Below, piece by piece: positions 7,957 to 17,892 of a DNA stretch of 56,736 nucleotides (its first letter is position 1; each line of letters begins with the position of its first letter). Made by a program: the position numbers and the translations under genes. This DNA is from Streptomyces sp. WM6378. GTDB taxonomy: Bacteria > Actinomycetota > Actinomycetes > Streptomycetales > Streptomycetaceae. The stretch covers positions 1 through 56,736 of the forward strand of contig NZ_LGDD01000310.1 in assembly GCF_001279695.1 (NCBI RefSeq). Direction: 5' to 3'. Under the pieces are notes generated by a model. That model had not been told where the DNA came from. It made no database searches and saw nothing but the letters and a program-made list of their open reading frames with translations.

Positions 7957-10900
7957 GTGGCTAAGGTCCGGGTATACGAACTCGCCAAGGAGTTCGGGGT
8001 TGAGAGCAAGGTCGTCATGGCCAAGCTCCAAGAACTCGGTGAATTCGTCCGTTCGGCGTCCTCGACGATCGAGGCGCCGGTTGTACGCAAGTTGACTGAC
8101 GCACTGCAGGGGCCCGGCGGCAACGCCGGCAAGTCCGCTGCCAAGCCCGGCGCGCCCCGCAAGGCCGCGCCCGCCAAGCCCGCAGCGCCCTCCCCGGCCG
8201 CTGCGGCACGTCCCGCTGCCCCGAAGCCCGGCGCCCCGGCCCCCAAGCCGGCGCCCGCCGCGCCTGCGGCCCCGGTCACCCCGGCCGCCCCGGTGAGCAG
8301 CACCCCCTCCCAGGCTCCGGCCGCCTCGGGCCCGCGCCCGGGTCCGAAGCCCGCCCCGGCCAAGCCGGCCCCGGTCACCCCGGTGCCCGCCGCCGAGTTC
8401 TCGGCTCCGGCTCCGGCCCAGCCCGCGGCGCCCCAGGCCCCGCGTCCCGCTGGTGCCACCCCGGGTCCCCGCCCCGCGTCCCGTCCGGCCCCGGCCGGCG
8501 GTCAGCGTGACGGTGGCCAGCGCGACGGCGGCCAGCGCGGCGACCGTCCGGCCCGCCCCGCGGGTCAGGGTGCCCCCCGTCCGGGCGGTGCCCGTCCGGC
8601 CGGTCCGCGCCCCGGCAACAACCCCTTCACCTCGGGTGGCTCCACCGGCATGGCGCGGCCGCAGTCGCCCCGTCCCGGTGGCGGCGCTCCGCGTCCCGGC
8701 GGTGCCGGTGCCCCCGGTGGTGCCCCGCGTCCGCAGGGCGGCCCCGGCGGCGCTCCGCGTCCGCAGGGTCAGGGCGGCGCCCGTCCGAGCCCGGGCGGCA
8801 TGCCCCGTCCGCAGGGCGGTGCCCCGCGCCCGGGTGGTGCTCCGGGCGGTAACCGCCCGAACCCCGGCATGATGCCGCAGCGTCCGGCCGCGAGCCCGCG
8901 TCCCGGCGGCGGCCCCGGTGGCCGTGGTCCCGGTGGCCCCGGTGGCCGTCCGGGTGGCGGCGGCGGTGCCGGTCGCCCCGGTGGTGGCGGCGGCTTCGCC
9001 GGCCGTCCGGCCGGTCCCGGTGGCGGCGGTCGTCCCGGTGGCGGCGGCGGCTTCGGCGGCCCCCGTCCGGGTGGTGGCGCTCCCGGTGGTGGCGGCGGCT
9101 TCGGCGGTCGTCCCGGCTTCCAGGGCCGTCCCGGTGGTCCGGGTGGCCGCGGTGGCACGCAGGGTGCCTTCGGCCGTCCCGGCGGGCCCGCCCGTCGTGG
9201 TCGCAAGTCGAAGCGTCAGAGGCGCCAGGAGTACGAGGCCATGCAGGCCCCGTCGGTGGGCGGCGTCATGCTGCCCCGCGGCAACGGACAGTCCGTCCGC
9301 CTGTCGCGCGGTGCTTCGCTGACCGATTTCGCCGAGAAGATCGGCGCCAACCCGGCGTCGCTCGTCGGCGTGATGATGAACCTCGGCGAGATGGTCACCG
9401 CCACGCAGTCCGTCTCCGACGAGACGCTGAAGCTCCTCGCGGACGAGATGAACTTCATCCTCGAGATCGTCAGCCCCGAGGAGGAGGACCGCGAGCTGCT
9501 CGAGTCCTTCGACATCGAGTTCGGTGAGGACGAGGGCGGCGAGGAGTCTCTCGTCGCGCGTCCGCCGGTCGTGACCGTCATGGGTCACGTCGACCACGGT
9601 AAGACCCGCCTTCTGGACGCGATCCGCAAGACGAACGTCGTTGCGGGCGAGGCCGGTGGCATCACGCAGCACATCGGTGCGTACCAGGTCACGACCGAGG
9701 TCAACGAAGAAGAGCGCAAGATCACCTTCATCGACACCCCGGGCCACGAGGCGTTCACCGCCATGCGTGCCCGTGGTGCGAAGTCGACCGACATCGCGAT
9801 CCTCGTGGTGGCGGCGAACGACGGTGTGATGCCCCAGACGATCGAGGCGCTGAACCACGCCAAGGCGGCCGACGTGCCGATCGTGGTCGCGGTCAACAAG
9901 ATCGACGTCGAGGGTGCGGACCCGACCAAGGTGCGCGGTCAGCTCACCGAGTTCGGTCTGGTGGCCGAGGAGTACGGCGGCGACACGATGTTCGTCGACA
10001 TCTCCGCCAAGCAGGGCCTCAACATCGAGTCCCTCCTGGAGGCCGTCGTCCTCACCGCCGACGCTTCGCTCGACCTGCGGGCCAACCCGGAGCAGGACGC
10101 GCAGGGCATCGCGATCGAGTCCCACCTCGACCGCGGCCGCGGCGCCGTCGCGACCGTCCTGGTCCAGCGAGGCACCCTGCGGGTCGGCGACACGATGGTG
10201 GTCGGCGACGCGTACGGCCGAGTCCGCGCGATGCTCGACGACAAGGGCGAGAACGTGGAAGAGGCGGGTCCCTCGACTCCGGTCCTCGTCCTCGGTCTCA
10301 CCAACGTCCCGGGTGCCGGCGACAACTTCCTGGTCGTCGACGAGGACCGTACGGCCCGTCAGATCGCCGAGAAGCGTGCCGCCCGTGAGCGCAACGTCCG
10401 CTTCGCCCGCAAGGGTGTGCGGTTCTCCCTGGAGAACCTGGACGAGGCCCTCAAGGCCGGTCTGGTGCAGGAACTCAACCTCATCATCAAGGGCGACGCG
10501 TCCGGTTCGGTGGAGGCTCTTGAGTCCTCGCTGCTCCAGCTCGACGTCGGCGAAGAGGTCGACATCCGCGTCCTGCACCGCGGCGTGGGTGCGGTCACCG
10601 AGTCGGACATCGACCTGGCGACCGGCTCCGACGCGATCGTCATCGGCTTCAACGTCCGCGCTGCCGGGCGTGCCCAGCAGATGGCGGAGCGCGAAGGCGT
10701 CGACGTCCGGTACTACTCGGTCATCTACCAGGCGATCGAAGAGATCGAAGCGGCCCTCAAGGGCATGCTCAAGCCGGAGTACGAAGAGGTCGAGCTCGGC
10801 ACGGCGGAGATCCGCGAGATCTTCCGCTCGTCCAAGCTGGGCAACATCGCCGGTGTCCTGGTCCGGTCGGGCGAGGTCAAGCGCAACACCAAGGCGCGCC

Positions 10901-11082
10901 TGCTGCGCGATGGCAAGGTCATCGCGGAGAACCTCACCATCTCGGGGCTCCGCCGCTTCAAGGACGACGTCACCGAGATCCGCGAAGGCTTCGAGGGCGG
11001 TATCAACCTCGGAAACTTCAACGACATCAAGATCGACGACGTCATCGCGACGTACGAGATGCGCGAGAAGCCGCGCGGCTAG
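7957..11082 (+). CDS. infB: translation initiation factor IF-2
   Basis: GTPase that places initiator tRNA on the 30S subunit and promotes subunit joining. At 1041 residues it has the long form seen in Streptomyces: a short N-terminal IF2_N domain ([19 protein letters not shown]), a Pro/Ala/Gly/Arg-rich low-complexity linker (about 50-420, almost pure Gly-Pro-Arg in the second half), a second IF2_N helix, then the GTPase domain from about 535 (G1 [11 protein letters not shown]3 DTPGHEAF, G4 NKID) and the C-terminal beta-barrel domains. GTG at 7957 follows AAAGGAGCGAA. Long antisense open frames across the linker are compositional shadows. Confidence 0.97.
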   Translation: MAKVRVYELAKEFGVESKVVMAKLQELGEFVRSASSTIEAPVVRKLTDALQGPGGNAGKSAAKPGAPRKAAPAKPAAPSPAAAARPAAPKPGAPAPKPAPAAPAAPVTPAAPVSSTPSQAPAASGPRPGPKPAPAKPAPVTPVPAAEFSAPAPAQPAAPQAPRPAGATPGPRPASRPAPAGGQRDGGQRDGGQRGDRPARPAGQGAPRPGGARPAGPRPGNNPFTSGGSTGMARPQSPRPGGGAPRPGGAGAPGGAPRPQGGPGGAPRPQGQGGARPSPGGMPRPQGGAPRPGGAPGGNRPNPGMMPQRPAASPRPGGGPGGRGPGGPGGRPGGGGGAGRPGGGGGFAGRPAGPGGGGRPGGGGGFGGPRPGGGAPGGGGGFGGRPGFQGRPGGPGGRGGTQGAFGRPGGPARRGRKSKRQRRQEYEAMQAPSVGGVMLPRGNGQSVRLSRGASLTDFAEKIGANPASLVGVMMNLGEMVTATQSVSDETLKLLADEMNFILEIVSPEEEDRELLESFDIEFGEDEGGEESLVARPPVVTVMGHVDHGKTRLLDAIRKTNVVAGEAGGITQHIGAYQVTTEVNEEERKITFIDTPGHEAFTAMRARGAKSTDIAILVVAANDGVMPQTIEALNHAKAADVPIVVAVNKIDVEGADPTKVRGQLTEFGLVAEEYGGDTMFVDISAKQGLNIESLLEAVVLTADASLDLRANPEQDAQGIAIESHLDRGRGAVATVLVQRGTLRVGDTMVVGDAYGRVRAMLDDKGENVEEAGPSTPVLVLGLTNVPGAGDNFLVVDEDRTARQIAEKRAARERNVRFARKGVRFSLENLDEALKAGLVQELNLIIKGDASGSVEALESSLLQLDVGEEVDIRVLHRGVGAVTESDIDLATGSDAIVIGFNVRAAGRAQQMAEREGVDVRYYSVIYQAIEEIEAALKGMLKPEYEEVELGTAEIREIFRSSKLGNIAGVLVRSGEVKRNTKARLLRDGKVIAENLTISGLRRFKDDVTEIREGFEGGINLGNFNDIKIDDVIATYEMREKPRG

Positions 11083-11096
11083 TCCGCGCAGCCGAT

Positions 11097-11244
11097 CCGT
11101 ACCGCTGGGGGCCGAGGCCTCCTGAGGAACGCAGTGTCGGGGCCGATCGGCGGGAAGATATTTCCGTCGATCGGCCCCGGCCGTTCCGGTACGGTTCTTG
11201 ATGTCCCTGCCAAGGCTTTGGCGGGGTCCTCTAACCCGTACCGG
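11097..11244 (+). other. structured RNA element between infB and ylxP with alternative pairings
   Basis: The 180 bases between infB and ylxP are unusually rich in dyad symmetry. Hairpin 1 (11139-11178): arms GGGGCCGATCG and CGATCGGCCCC continue inward to about 18 bp with two G-U pairs and a 4-base loop. Hairpin 2 (11186-11244): CCGGTACGG pairs with CCGTACCGG and encloses an inner 9-bp stem CCCTGCCAA/TTGGCGGGG. CCGTACCG also occurs at 11097-11104 and could pair with 11186-11194 instead, giving a mutually exclusive fold. No T-tract follows. The element may terminate, process or regulate expression of the downstream genes. Confidence 0.7.
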
Positions 11245-11262
11245 CGGGACATCCGGACATAC

Positions 11263-11556
11263 ATGTATGTGGGGACGCTGTCCTTCGACCTGCTCCTCGG
11301 CGACGTACGGTCGCTGAAGGAGAAACGCTCCGTCGTCCGGCCGATAGTCGCCGAACTCCAGCGCAAGTACGCGGTGAGTGCGGCCGAAGTCGGCGACCAG
11401 GACCTGCACCGCAGGGCCGAGATCGGCCTCGCGGTGGTGTCCGGGGACACGGGGCACCTCACAGACGTACTCGACCGGTGCGAGCGGCTCGTCGCCGCCC
11501 GGCCCGAGGTGGAGCTGCTCTCGGTGAGACGCAGGCTCCACAGCGACGAAGACTGA
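11263..11556 (+). CDS. ylxP: DUF503 (YlxP-like) protein
   Basis: A 97-residue protein of the DUF503 family found between infB and rbfA. It opens with MYVGTLSFDLLLGDVRSLKEKRSVVRPIV in pieces matching the family signature (LSFDLLLGDVRSLKEKRS), and contains the central AAEVGDQDLHRRAEIGLAVV. The fold is a small alpha/beta domain; function not established, though context points to ribosome or RNA work. ATG at 11263 was chosen because the family begins at this point; the ribosome binding site is weak, and upstream frame to 11134 is structured non-coding sequence. Confidence 0.88.
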   Translation: MYVGTLSFDLLLGDVRSLKEKRSVVRPIVAELQRKYAVSAAEVGDQDLHRRAEIGLAVVSGDTGHLTDVLDRCERLVAARPEVELLSVRRRLHSDED

Positions 11557-11590
11557 AACACTGAGCAAGGCTTGAGAAGGAGAAGGACCA

Positions 11591-12034
11591 GTGGCCGACA
11601 ACGCGCGGGCGAAGAAGCTGGCGGACCTCATCCGGGAGGTGGTGGCCGAGAAGCTGCTGCGTGGCGTCAAGGACCCGCGCCTCGGAACGCACGTCACCAT
11701 CACGGACACCCGGGTCACCGGCGACCTGCGGGAGGCCACGGTCTTCTACACGGTGTACGGGGACGACGAGGAGCGGGCCGCCGCCGCGGCCGGCCTGGAG
11801 AGCGCCAAGGGCATCCTGCGCTCCGCGGTCGGCTCCGCCGCCGGCACCAAGTTCACGCCCACCCTGACGTTCATCGCGGACGCGCTCCCCGAGAACGCCA
11901 AGACCATCGAGGACCTCCTCGACAAGGCACGGGCCTCGGACGCCGCGGTGCGCGAGGTGTCCTCGGGCGCCAAGTTCGCCGGTGACGCCGACCCGTACAA
12001 GAAGCCCGGCGACGAGGACGACGCCTCCGAATGA
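11591..12034 (+). CDS. rbfA: 30S ribosome-binding factor RbfA
   Basis: Cold-shock-related factor that binds the 30S subunit during 16S rRNA processing. The 147 residues form a single KH-like domain (ADLIREVVAEKLL near the start, DPRLGTHVTITDTRVTGDLREATVFYTVYG in segments, FTPTLTFIAD) with an acidic C-terminal tail. GTG at 11591 is preceded by AGGAGAAGGA. Its stop overlaps the truB start (ATGA), so translation is coupled. Confidence 0.95.
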   Translation: MADNARAKKLADLIREVVAEKLLRGVKDPRLGTHVTITDTRVTGDLREATVFYTVYGDDEERAAAAAGLESAKGILRSAVGSAAGTKFTPTLTFIADALPENAKTIEDLLDKARASDAAVREVSSGAKFAGDADPYKKPGDEDDASE

Positions 12035-12936
12035 GCACCGCAGCAAAGACGCCCGACGGCCTTGTCATCGTCGACAAGCCGTCGGGCTTCACTTCGCACG
12101 ACGTCGTGGCCAAGATGCGCGGCATCGCCAAGACCCGCCGCGTGGGCCACGCCGGCACCCTCGACCCGATGGCGACCGGTGTGCTCGTCCTGGGCGTGGA
12201 GCGGGCCACCAAGCTGCTCGGGCACCTCGCCCTGACCGAGAAGGAGTACCTCGGTACGATCCGGCTCGGCCAGGACACCGTCACCGACGACGCCGAGGGC
12301 GAGATCATCTCCTCGACCGACGCGTCCAAGGTGACCCGCGAGGGCATCGACGCGGGGGTCGCGGAGCTGACCGGCGCCATCATGCAGGTGCCGTCCAAGG
12401 TCTCCGCGATCAAGATCGACGGCAAGCGGTCGTACGCGCGGGTGCGCGGCGGCGAGGAGTTCGACATCCCGGCCCGCCCGGTGACCGTCTCCTCGTTCCG
12501 GGTCTACGACGTCCGCGAGGCCGTCGCCGAGGACGGCACCCCCGTCATCGACCTGGTCGTCTCCGTCGTCTGCTCCTCCGGCACCTACATCCGGGCGCTC
12601 GCCCGTGACCTCGGGGCCGGGCTCGGCGTCGGCGGCCACCTCACCGCGCTGCGCCGCACCCGCGTCGGCCCGTACGGCCTGGACGCGGCCCGCACCCTGG
12701 ACCAGCTCCAGGAGTCGCTCACCGTGATGCCGGTGGCCGAGGCGGCGGCCGCCGCGTTCGCCCGCTGGGACGTCGACGCGCGGCGCGGCTCGCTGCTGCT
12801 CAACGGCGTACGCCTGGACATGCCGGACGAGTACGAGGCCGGGAAGGCGGTCGGGGTGTTCGGGCCCGACGGGAAGTTCCTCGCGCTGGTCGAGAGCCAG
12901 AAGGGCAAGGCCAAGAGCCTCGCCGTGTTCGGCTGA
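12031..12936 (+). CDS. truB: tRNA pseudouridine-55 synthase TruB
   Basis: Converts U55 in the T-loop of tRNA to pseudouridine. The 301-residue protein has the N-terminal GLVIVDKPSGFTSHDVV motif, the catalytic-Asp motif AGTLDPMATGVL, the IDGKRSYARVRGGEEF region and the CSSGTYIRALARDLG motif; a small C-terminal PUA-like domain completes it. The start ATG overlaps the rbfA stop by 4 bases. It is the last gene of the rimP-truB operon; a strong hairpin follows at 12958. Confidence 0.97.
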   Translation: MSTAAKTPDGLVIVDKPSGFTSHDVVAKMRGIAKTRRVGHAGTLDPMATGVLVLGVERATKLLGHLALTEKEYLGTIRLGQDTVTDDAEGEIISSTDASKVTREGIDAGVAELTGAIMQVPSKVSAIKIDGKRSYARVRGGEEFDIPARPVTVSSFRVYDVREAVAEDGTPVIDLVVSVVCSSGTYIRALARDLGAGLGVGGHLTALRRTRVGPYGLDAARTLDQLQESLTVMPVAEAAAAAFARWDVDARRGSLLLNGVRLDMPDEYEAGKAVGVFGPDGKFLALVESQKGKAKSLAVFG

Positions 12937-12957
12937 GACACGGGCTCTGACGCCCAC

Positions 12958-12987
12958 CGTGGAGCGGGCGGGGCGGCCCGCTCCACG
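12958..12987 (+). terminator. terminator hairpin after truB
   Basis: CGTGGAGCGGGC and GCCCGCTCCACG form a perfect 12-bp stem with a 6-base loop, 22 bases after the truB stop. It most likely ends the rimP-truB operon. Confidence 0.85.
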
Positions 12988-13131
12988 ATCCCCCTCGCAA
13001 GGGGTCTATCCGTCGCGCCTGGGGGATTCACCCCTACGAGCAGGCGCTCGGAGTGAACCACGGGAGCGCAGGGGGGCGCTTTCCCTCGACATTCTTCTCG
13101 GGCGGATCACCCCAGAACTACCGTTTCGGAC

Positions 13132-16100
13132 ATGGGACGCGGGGCTGGGGGAGAGGGCGGGGAGACGCTCGTACGGATCTGTGATCTGGCCGGGCGGACC
13201 CGGGGGACGGGGTTCGTCGCGGACGACCGGGGGACCGTCGTCACCAGTCACGAAGCCGTCGACGGGCTGACCAGAGTGGTGCTGCACGCACCCGGCGAGC
13301 GCACCTGGCTGGCCGAGGCCGACGACCTCACTTTTCTGCCCGAGGCCGACCTCGCCCTGGTGCGCACCGACGGGCTCGGGGTGCGCCCGCTGCCCATCTC
13401 CGCGCGGGCCGACATCCGTACGGGCACCTATGTGCGGGTCGCCGCCCACGGTTGGCGCGAGGCGCGGGTCCTCGGCACCTCTCCGGTCACCTACACCGCC
13501 ACCGACCGCTTCCATCTCCTGGGCGGCGTACTGGAGTTGGCGATCGGGACGGCCGGCAGCGAGGCCATGCGGCTCGGCGGTGAGGCCAGCGGCGGGCCCG
13601 TCGTCGACACCGTGACCGGGGCCGTCCTCGGCGTGGTCGGGACCGCCCTGCACGCCGCCCACCAGGCCTCCGGGTTCGCGGTGCCGCTGCGCGCCGGGCA
13701 CGGGCCGCTCGCCGAGCTGCTGCGGCGCAACGCCGCCACCGTGCCCGCCTACGGCCGCGACCTGAACCTGGCCGGGGCGCTCCAGCTCACCGCGATCTCC
13801 GTCGGCTCCGTCGGCGGGCCCAGCGCCTGGCAGGACCCTGTTGAACGGCCGTGCACGCGCAAGGAGTTCGGGGCCTTCGCCACGGGCGACGCCCTCGTGC
13901 TGGGGCTCGTCGGAGACCCCGGGACCGGGCGCACCACCGAACTCGCCGCGTTCGCCGGCCGCCGGGCGCACGGCGCCGAGCCCGCGCCCACGCTGTGGCT
14001 GCGCGGCGCCGACCTGCGGCCCGACGACGCCTCGGTGGCCGACGCGGTCGCCCGCGCGCTGGCCCAGGCGGCCCGGATCGTGGCCGCCTCCCCGCCCGGC
14101 TGCCAGGACCCGGCCACCCCCGACCGGGTGGCGCGGCTGGCCCGCGAGGCCGGGCGCCCGCTGCTCGTCCTGCTCGACGGGCCGGAGGAGATGCCGCCCG
14201 TGCTCGCCCACCGGCTGGCCGAATGGACCGCCGGGACCGTGGACTGGCTCGGGGCGGCCGGGGTGCGCATGGTCGTCGCCTGCCGGCCCGAGCACTGGGA
14301 GCAGGCCGGGGCGCACTACCCCGACGGCGCCCTCCACCCGGCACCGCTGCCCCGGCTACCGGACGCCGTGCGCATCGGCGACCTCGGGCGCGAGGAGGCC
14401 GCGCGGGCCCGCGAGCGCTACGGCATCCCCGAGGGCGCGCTCGCCGAGCGCGACGCCCGCCATCCGCTGACGCTGCGACTGCTCGCCGAGGTGCGGGCGG
14501 CCCTGCCCGGCGAGGTCGAGGGAAGCCCGGACCGCGAGGAGGTCTTCTCCGCGCACCTGGACCTGATGTGCCTGCGGATCGCGGTACGCGTCGCGGCCTC
14601 GGCCCGCCCGCCGGTGCGCGGCAGCGCGGTGCGCAGGCTCGCGGCGCGCGTCGCCGGACAGGTGCACGAGGCGGCCCGGCGCTGCCTCGGGCCCGGTCAG
14701 GGCGAGCTGGACCGGGAGTCGTTCGAGGAGATCTTCCCGTGGCGTACGGGGTCGGCCTCCGCGGTGCTCACCGAGGGGCTGCTCGTGCCGGCCGGGTCCG
14801 GCTACCGCTTCGCGCACGAGGAACTCGCCGACTGGGTGCAGGCCGCCCACCTCGACCTGGACGCGGCGCTGTACGCGCTCGTGCACCGCTGGTACGACGA
14901 GAGCGACCCGCAGACCGTCGTACGGCTCCCCTCGCGCCCCTCCCTCAGCGTCGTGCCGGGCGGCCACGTACCGCCACCGCCGGGCTCGGGACCCGCCACC
15001 GCCGGGCGCTCCCTGCCGGTGCCCCGGCACCGCATCGGGCCCGTCCTGGAGGCCATGCTGCTGCTCGGCAGCCAGCAGGGTTCCACCCAACTCGCCCTGA
15101 AACTCAAGGGGTTGGTGGAAGCTCTGGACCGCACCCCGGCGGCCGGCGCAGGCCACGCCCGGTTCGCGGACGCCCAGTGGTGGGCGGTCCGCCTCCTCAC
15201 CGAGACGCTGCTGCGCGTTCCGGACGTACGCCCCTACCAAGAAGTACTGCGCCTGCTCGCGGACCGGATCAGCCGCCGGTCCGTCCGGGAAGGGGGGCCC
15301 GCGAACCTGGGCGCGCTCGGGGAGTTCGGGCCCTGGTTCTGGATGCGGCTGCGGCTCAGCGACGACCGCAGGCTCGAACTGCTGCGCCGTCTGGTGCCCG
15401 CCGACGGGGTGCCGGGGGCCTCGCCCGGCTGGGAGCGCTACCTCGACGCGGTCGACGCGCGGCTCGCCGTCGAACCGCGCACCGTACAGCCGCTGCTCTG
15501 CCGCTGGTTCACCGACGAGCGGCCGCTGCCCGTGGCGCCCGGGACCGAGGTGCGGCCCACCGTCGCGCGGGCGGCGCAGGCCCTGCTCTACGCGCGGCGG
15601 GCGCTGGCCGTGGACGACCTCACCGAGGCGCTCGTGGCGACCGTCCACGTCCGCGCCGACGAACTCCTCACCCAGCTCGCCGAGGACGAGCCGTCCGCGC
15701 TCTGCCGGGCCGTGGACCGCTGGGCCCACGACGACCGGCCGGAGCGGCGCGCCGCGGCCGCCACCTACGGGCCGCGCGTCGCCCTCGGCATCCGTACCGC
15801 CGCCGACCGCGAGCTGCTCCGCTACGCGGCCCTCGCCCTGCTCGCGCGCCCGGCGGACACCGCACTGCACGGCGCCGCCCTCGCCCTCCTGGTCCGCGAC
15901 CCGCGCACCCGCGGGCGCTACCTCGACGAGGCCCTCGCCGTGTACACCGCCGGGGACGCCAGGTTCCCCGCGTCCGCGCTCGCCGCCGCGCTCACCACCC
16001 ACCCCGAGCCCGTCCTCGCCGCCTTCCAGGCGCGGCTGCACCGGAGCGGCGCCGGGGCCGCCGACGTCCTCGACGCGCTCGCGGAGATCAACACCCCGGC

Positions 16101-16704
16101 CCTCGCCCGGCGCGCCGCCGCCCTCGTCCAGGACCACGTCGAGCGCCACCCCGAGGCGGCCGAGCACGCGGCGGACTTCGTGGACCGGCGCCTCGAATAC
16201 GGCCCCGCCGCCCGCGCGGTGCTCTTCCCCATGGTCACCAGCCTGCTGCGCGGCAGCGACCACCCCGTCCGCCGCGCGCTCGCCCCCGTGCTCGCCGCCC
16301 CCGGCACCCGGTCCTCGCGTCCGCTGCGCTCCGAGCTGCTCGACGTGCTCCTCGAATTCGAGCGGTACGAATCCCGCGACCTGGCCGTCGTCGACGCGCT
16401 GCTCGGCGCCGCGGCGGCGGGTTCGGCGGAGCGGGCCGAGGCGCGCACCCGCGACCTCGTGCACCGCACCGGGCTCCTCTTCGTCCGAACGCCCGAGGGC
16501 GCGGCCTGTTTCGACCGGCGGCTCGTCGAGCTGTGCCAGGAGGTCCCCGGCTTCGCCGCGCAGGTCGCCGGATGGCTCCTTCAGGCGCCGCAGGAGTGGG
16601 CCGCGCTGGTCGGCCCGAGCGCCCGCCGGGCGGTGGAGACGCTGGGCTCTCCCATGCCGATGCGATCCCGGGCGGCCGGGCATGGCAGTCTTAGACCTGC
16701 ATAA
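13132..16704 (+). CDS. trypsin-like serine protease fused to a STAND-type NTPase with helical repeats
   Basis: A 1190-residue multidomain protein without signal peptide or membrane segment. Residues 1-200 form a trypsin-like domain with a complete triad by motif: His40 (VVTSHEAV), Asp73 (EADLALV) and Ser153 (EASGGPV). Residues about 240-480 form a P-loop NTPase: Walker A GDPGTGRTT (261-269) has Arg267 where Lys is normal, and Walker B LLVLLDGPEE places Asp349. The rest is Leu/Ala/Arg-rich, probably helical repeats with a sensor or scaffold role. This architecture is typical of signalling or defence STAND proteins. ATG 13132 has no convincing Shine-Dalgarno; a TACCGT 7 bases upstream could give a leaderless mRNA. 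It is flanked by truB and ribF. Confidence 0.75.
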   Translation: MGRGAGGEGGETLVRICDLAGRTRGTGFVADDRGTVVTSHEAVDGLTRVVLHAPGERTWLAEADDLTFLPEADLALVRTDGLGVRPLPISARADIRTGTYVRVAAHGWREARVLGTSPVTYTATDRFHLLGGVLELAIGTAGSEAMRLGGEASGGPVVDTVTGAVLGVVGTALHAAHQASGFAVPLRAGHGPLAELLRRNAATVPAYGRDLNLAGALQLTAISVGSVGGPSAWQDPVERPCTRKEFGAFATGDALVLGLVGDPGTGRTTELAAFAGRRAHGAEPAPTLWLRGADLRPDDASVADAVARALAQAARIVAASPPGCQDPATPDRVARLAREAGRPLLVLLDGPEEMPPVLAHRLAEWTAGTVDWLGAAGVRMVVACRPEHWEQAGAHYPDGALHPAPLPRLPDAVRIGDLGREEAARARERYGIPEGALAERDARHPLTLRLLAEVRAALPGEVEGSPDREEVFSAHLDLMCLRIAVRVAASARPPVRGSAVRRLAARVAGQVHEAARRCLGPGQGELDRESFEEIFPWRTGSASAVLTEGLLVPAGSGYRFAHEELADWVQAAHLDLDAALYALVHRWYDESDPQTVVRLPSRPSLSVVPGGHVPPPPGSGPATAGRSLPVPRHRIGPVLEAMLLLGSQQGSTQLALKLKGLVEALDRTPAAGAGHARFADAQWWAVRLLTETLLRVPDVRPYQEVLRLLADRISRRSVREGGPANLGALGEFGPWFWMRLRLSDDRRLELLRRLVPADGVPGASPGWERYLDAVDARLAVEPRTVQPLLCRWFTDERPLPVAPGTEVRPTVARAAQALLYARRALAVDDLTEALVATVHVRADELLTQLAEDEPSALCRAVDRWAHDDRPERRAAAATYGPRVALGIRTAADRELLRYAALALLARPADTALHGAALALLVRDPRTRGRYLDEALAVYTAGDARFPASALAAALTTHPEPVLAAFQARLHRSGAGAADVLDALAEINTPALARRAAALVQDHVERHPEAAEHAADFVDRRLEYGPAARAVLFPMVTSLLRGSDHPVRRALAPVLAAPGTRSSRPLRSELLDVLLEFERYESRDLAVVDALLGAAAAGSAERAEARTRDLVHRTGLLFVRTPEGAACFDRRLVELCQEVPGFAAQVAGWLLQAPQEWAALVGPSARRAVETLGSPMPMRSRAAGHGSLRPA

Positions 16705-16748
16705 CGCGTAAGGGTCAACGACGTACACGGGTTCGAGGAGCGGTCACA

Positions 16749-17708
16749 GTGCAGCGCTGGCGTGGCTTGGAGGACATTCCCCAGGACTGGGGACGCAGCG
16801 TCGTCACCATCGGCTCCTACGACGGGGTGCACCGCGGGCACCAGCTGATCATCGGGCGGGCCGTGGAACGCGCCCGTGAGCTCGGCGTGCCGTCCGTCGT
16901 CGTCACCTTCGACCCGCACCCCAGCGAGGTCGTGCGCCCCGGCAGCCACCCGCCGCTGCTCGCCCCGCACCACCGGCGCGCCGAACTGATGGCGCACCTC
17001 GGCGTGGACGCGGTCCTCATCCTCCCCTTCACCAGCGAGTTCTCCAAGCTCTCGGCCGCCGACTTCGTGGTGAAGGTCCTGGTCGACAAGCTGCACGCCA
17101 AGCTCGTCGTCGAAGGCCCGAACTTCCGCTTCGGTCACAAGGCCGCGGGCAACGTCGAGGTCCTGGCAGAGCTCGGCCGCACCTACGACTACGAGGTCGA
17201 GGTCATCGACCTGCGGGTGCGCGGCGAGGCGGGCGGCGGCGAGCCGTTCTCCTCCACGCTGACCCGCCGCCTGGTCACCGAGGGCGACATCGAGGGCGCC
17301 GCCGAGATCCTCGGCCGCCCGCACCGCGTCGAGGGCGTCGTCGTGCGCGGCGCCCAGCGCGGCCGCGAGCTCGGCTACCCGACCGCGAACGTCGAGACGC
17401 TGCCGCACACCGCGATCCCCGCCGACGGCGTGTATGCGGGCTGGCTCACGGCCGACGGCGAGCGGATGCCCGCGGCGATCTCGGTCGGCACCAACCCGCA
17501 GTTCGACGGCACCGAGCGGACGGTCGAGGCGTACGCCATCGACCGCGTCGGCCTCGACCTGTACGGGCTGCACGTCGCCGTCGACTTCCTCGCCTATGTG
17601 CGGGGCATGGCCAAGTTCGACTCCATCGAGGACCTGCTCGAAGCGATCGGCAACGACGTGAAGCGGTCCACCGAGCTGATCGAGGCGTACGAGGCCGGGC
17701 GGGACTAA
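16749..17708 (+). CDS. ribF: bifunctional riboflavin kinase/FAD synthetase
   Basis: Phosphorylates riboflavin to FMN and adenylates FMN to FAD. The N-terminal half of the 319 residues is the nucleotidyltransferase (VVTIGSYDGVHRGHQLII with the HxGH-type site, then VVTFDPHPSEVVRP); the C-terminal half (about 190-305) is riboflavin kinase (RGRELGYPTANVE, the conserved PTAN motif, and the YPAAISVGTNPQF-like segment). GTG at 16749 follows GAGGAGCGG. Length is normal. The 184 bases after it hold tandem GGTCAAG repeats and no clear promoter. Confidence 0.96.
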   Translation: MQRWRGLEDIPQDWGRSVVTIGSYDGVHRGHQLIIGRAVERARELGVPSVVVTFDPHPSEVVRPGSHPPLLAPHHRRAELMAHLGVDAVLILPFTSEFSKLSAADFVVKVLVDKLHAKLVVEGPNFRFGHKAAGNVEVLAELGRTYDYEVEVIDLRVRGEAGGGEPFSSTLTRRLVTEGDIEGAAEILGRPHRVEGVVVRGAQRGRELGYPTANVETLPHTAIPADGVYAGWLTADGERMPAAISVGTNPQFDGTERTVEAYAIDRVGLDLYGLHVAVDFLAYVRGMAKFDSIEDLLEAIGNDVKRSTELIEAYEAGRD

Positions 17709-17892
17709 CCCGCTTTCGTCCGGCGTCACTTGAACCGGTCAAGTACTGGTCAAGCAGCGGCCTGAAACCGTCCAAGTCCTCGCATCGACTGCGTATCGAG
17801 GACGGGTTATGGGCGGTTTTTGGCGTACAGGGGCCACTGCGCTGCGCGTAGGTTGAACCGCGATTCAGCCATATCCCGCTAGGGGGAAACGC

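Noticed and set aside
8690..9180. dense short repeats that could suggest a CRISPR array or satellite
   Set aside because: They are codon-level Gly-Pro-Arg repeats of the IF-2 linker, irregular in length and inside an open reading frame.
7750..11739. 1329-codon open frame antisense to infB
   Set aside because: It is low-complexity Thr/Gly/Arg/Ala sequence caused by the GC-rich linker of infB read backwards; infB on the plus strand has intact family motifs throughout.
13851..16694. 947-codon frame inside the protease-STAND gene
   Set aside because: Arg/Pro/Ala-rich shadow in the +3 frame without domain motifs; the overlapping main frame has a protease triad and a P-loop.
14356..16728. 790-codon antisense frame under the protease-STAND gene
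   Set aside because: Gly/Val/Asp/Arg-biased shadow typical of high-GC3 genes; no ribosome site and no recognisable domain.
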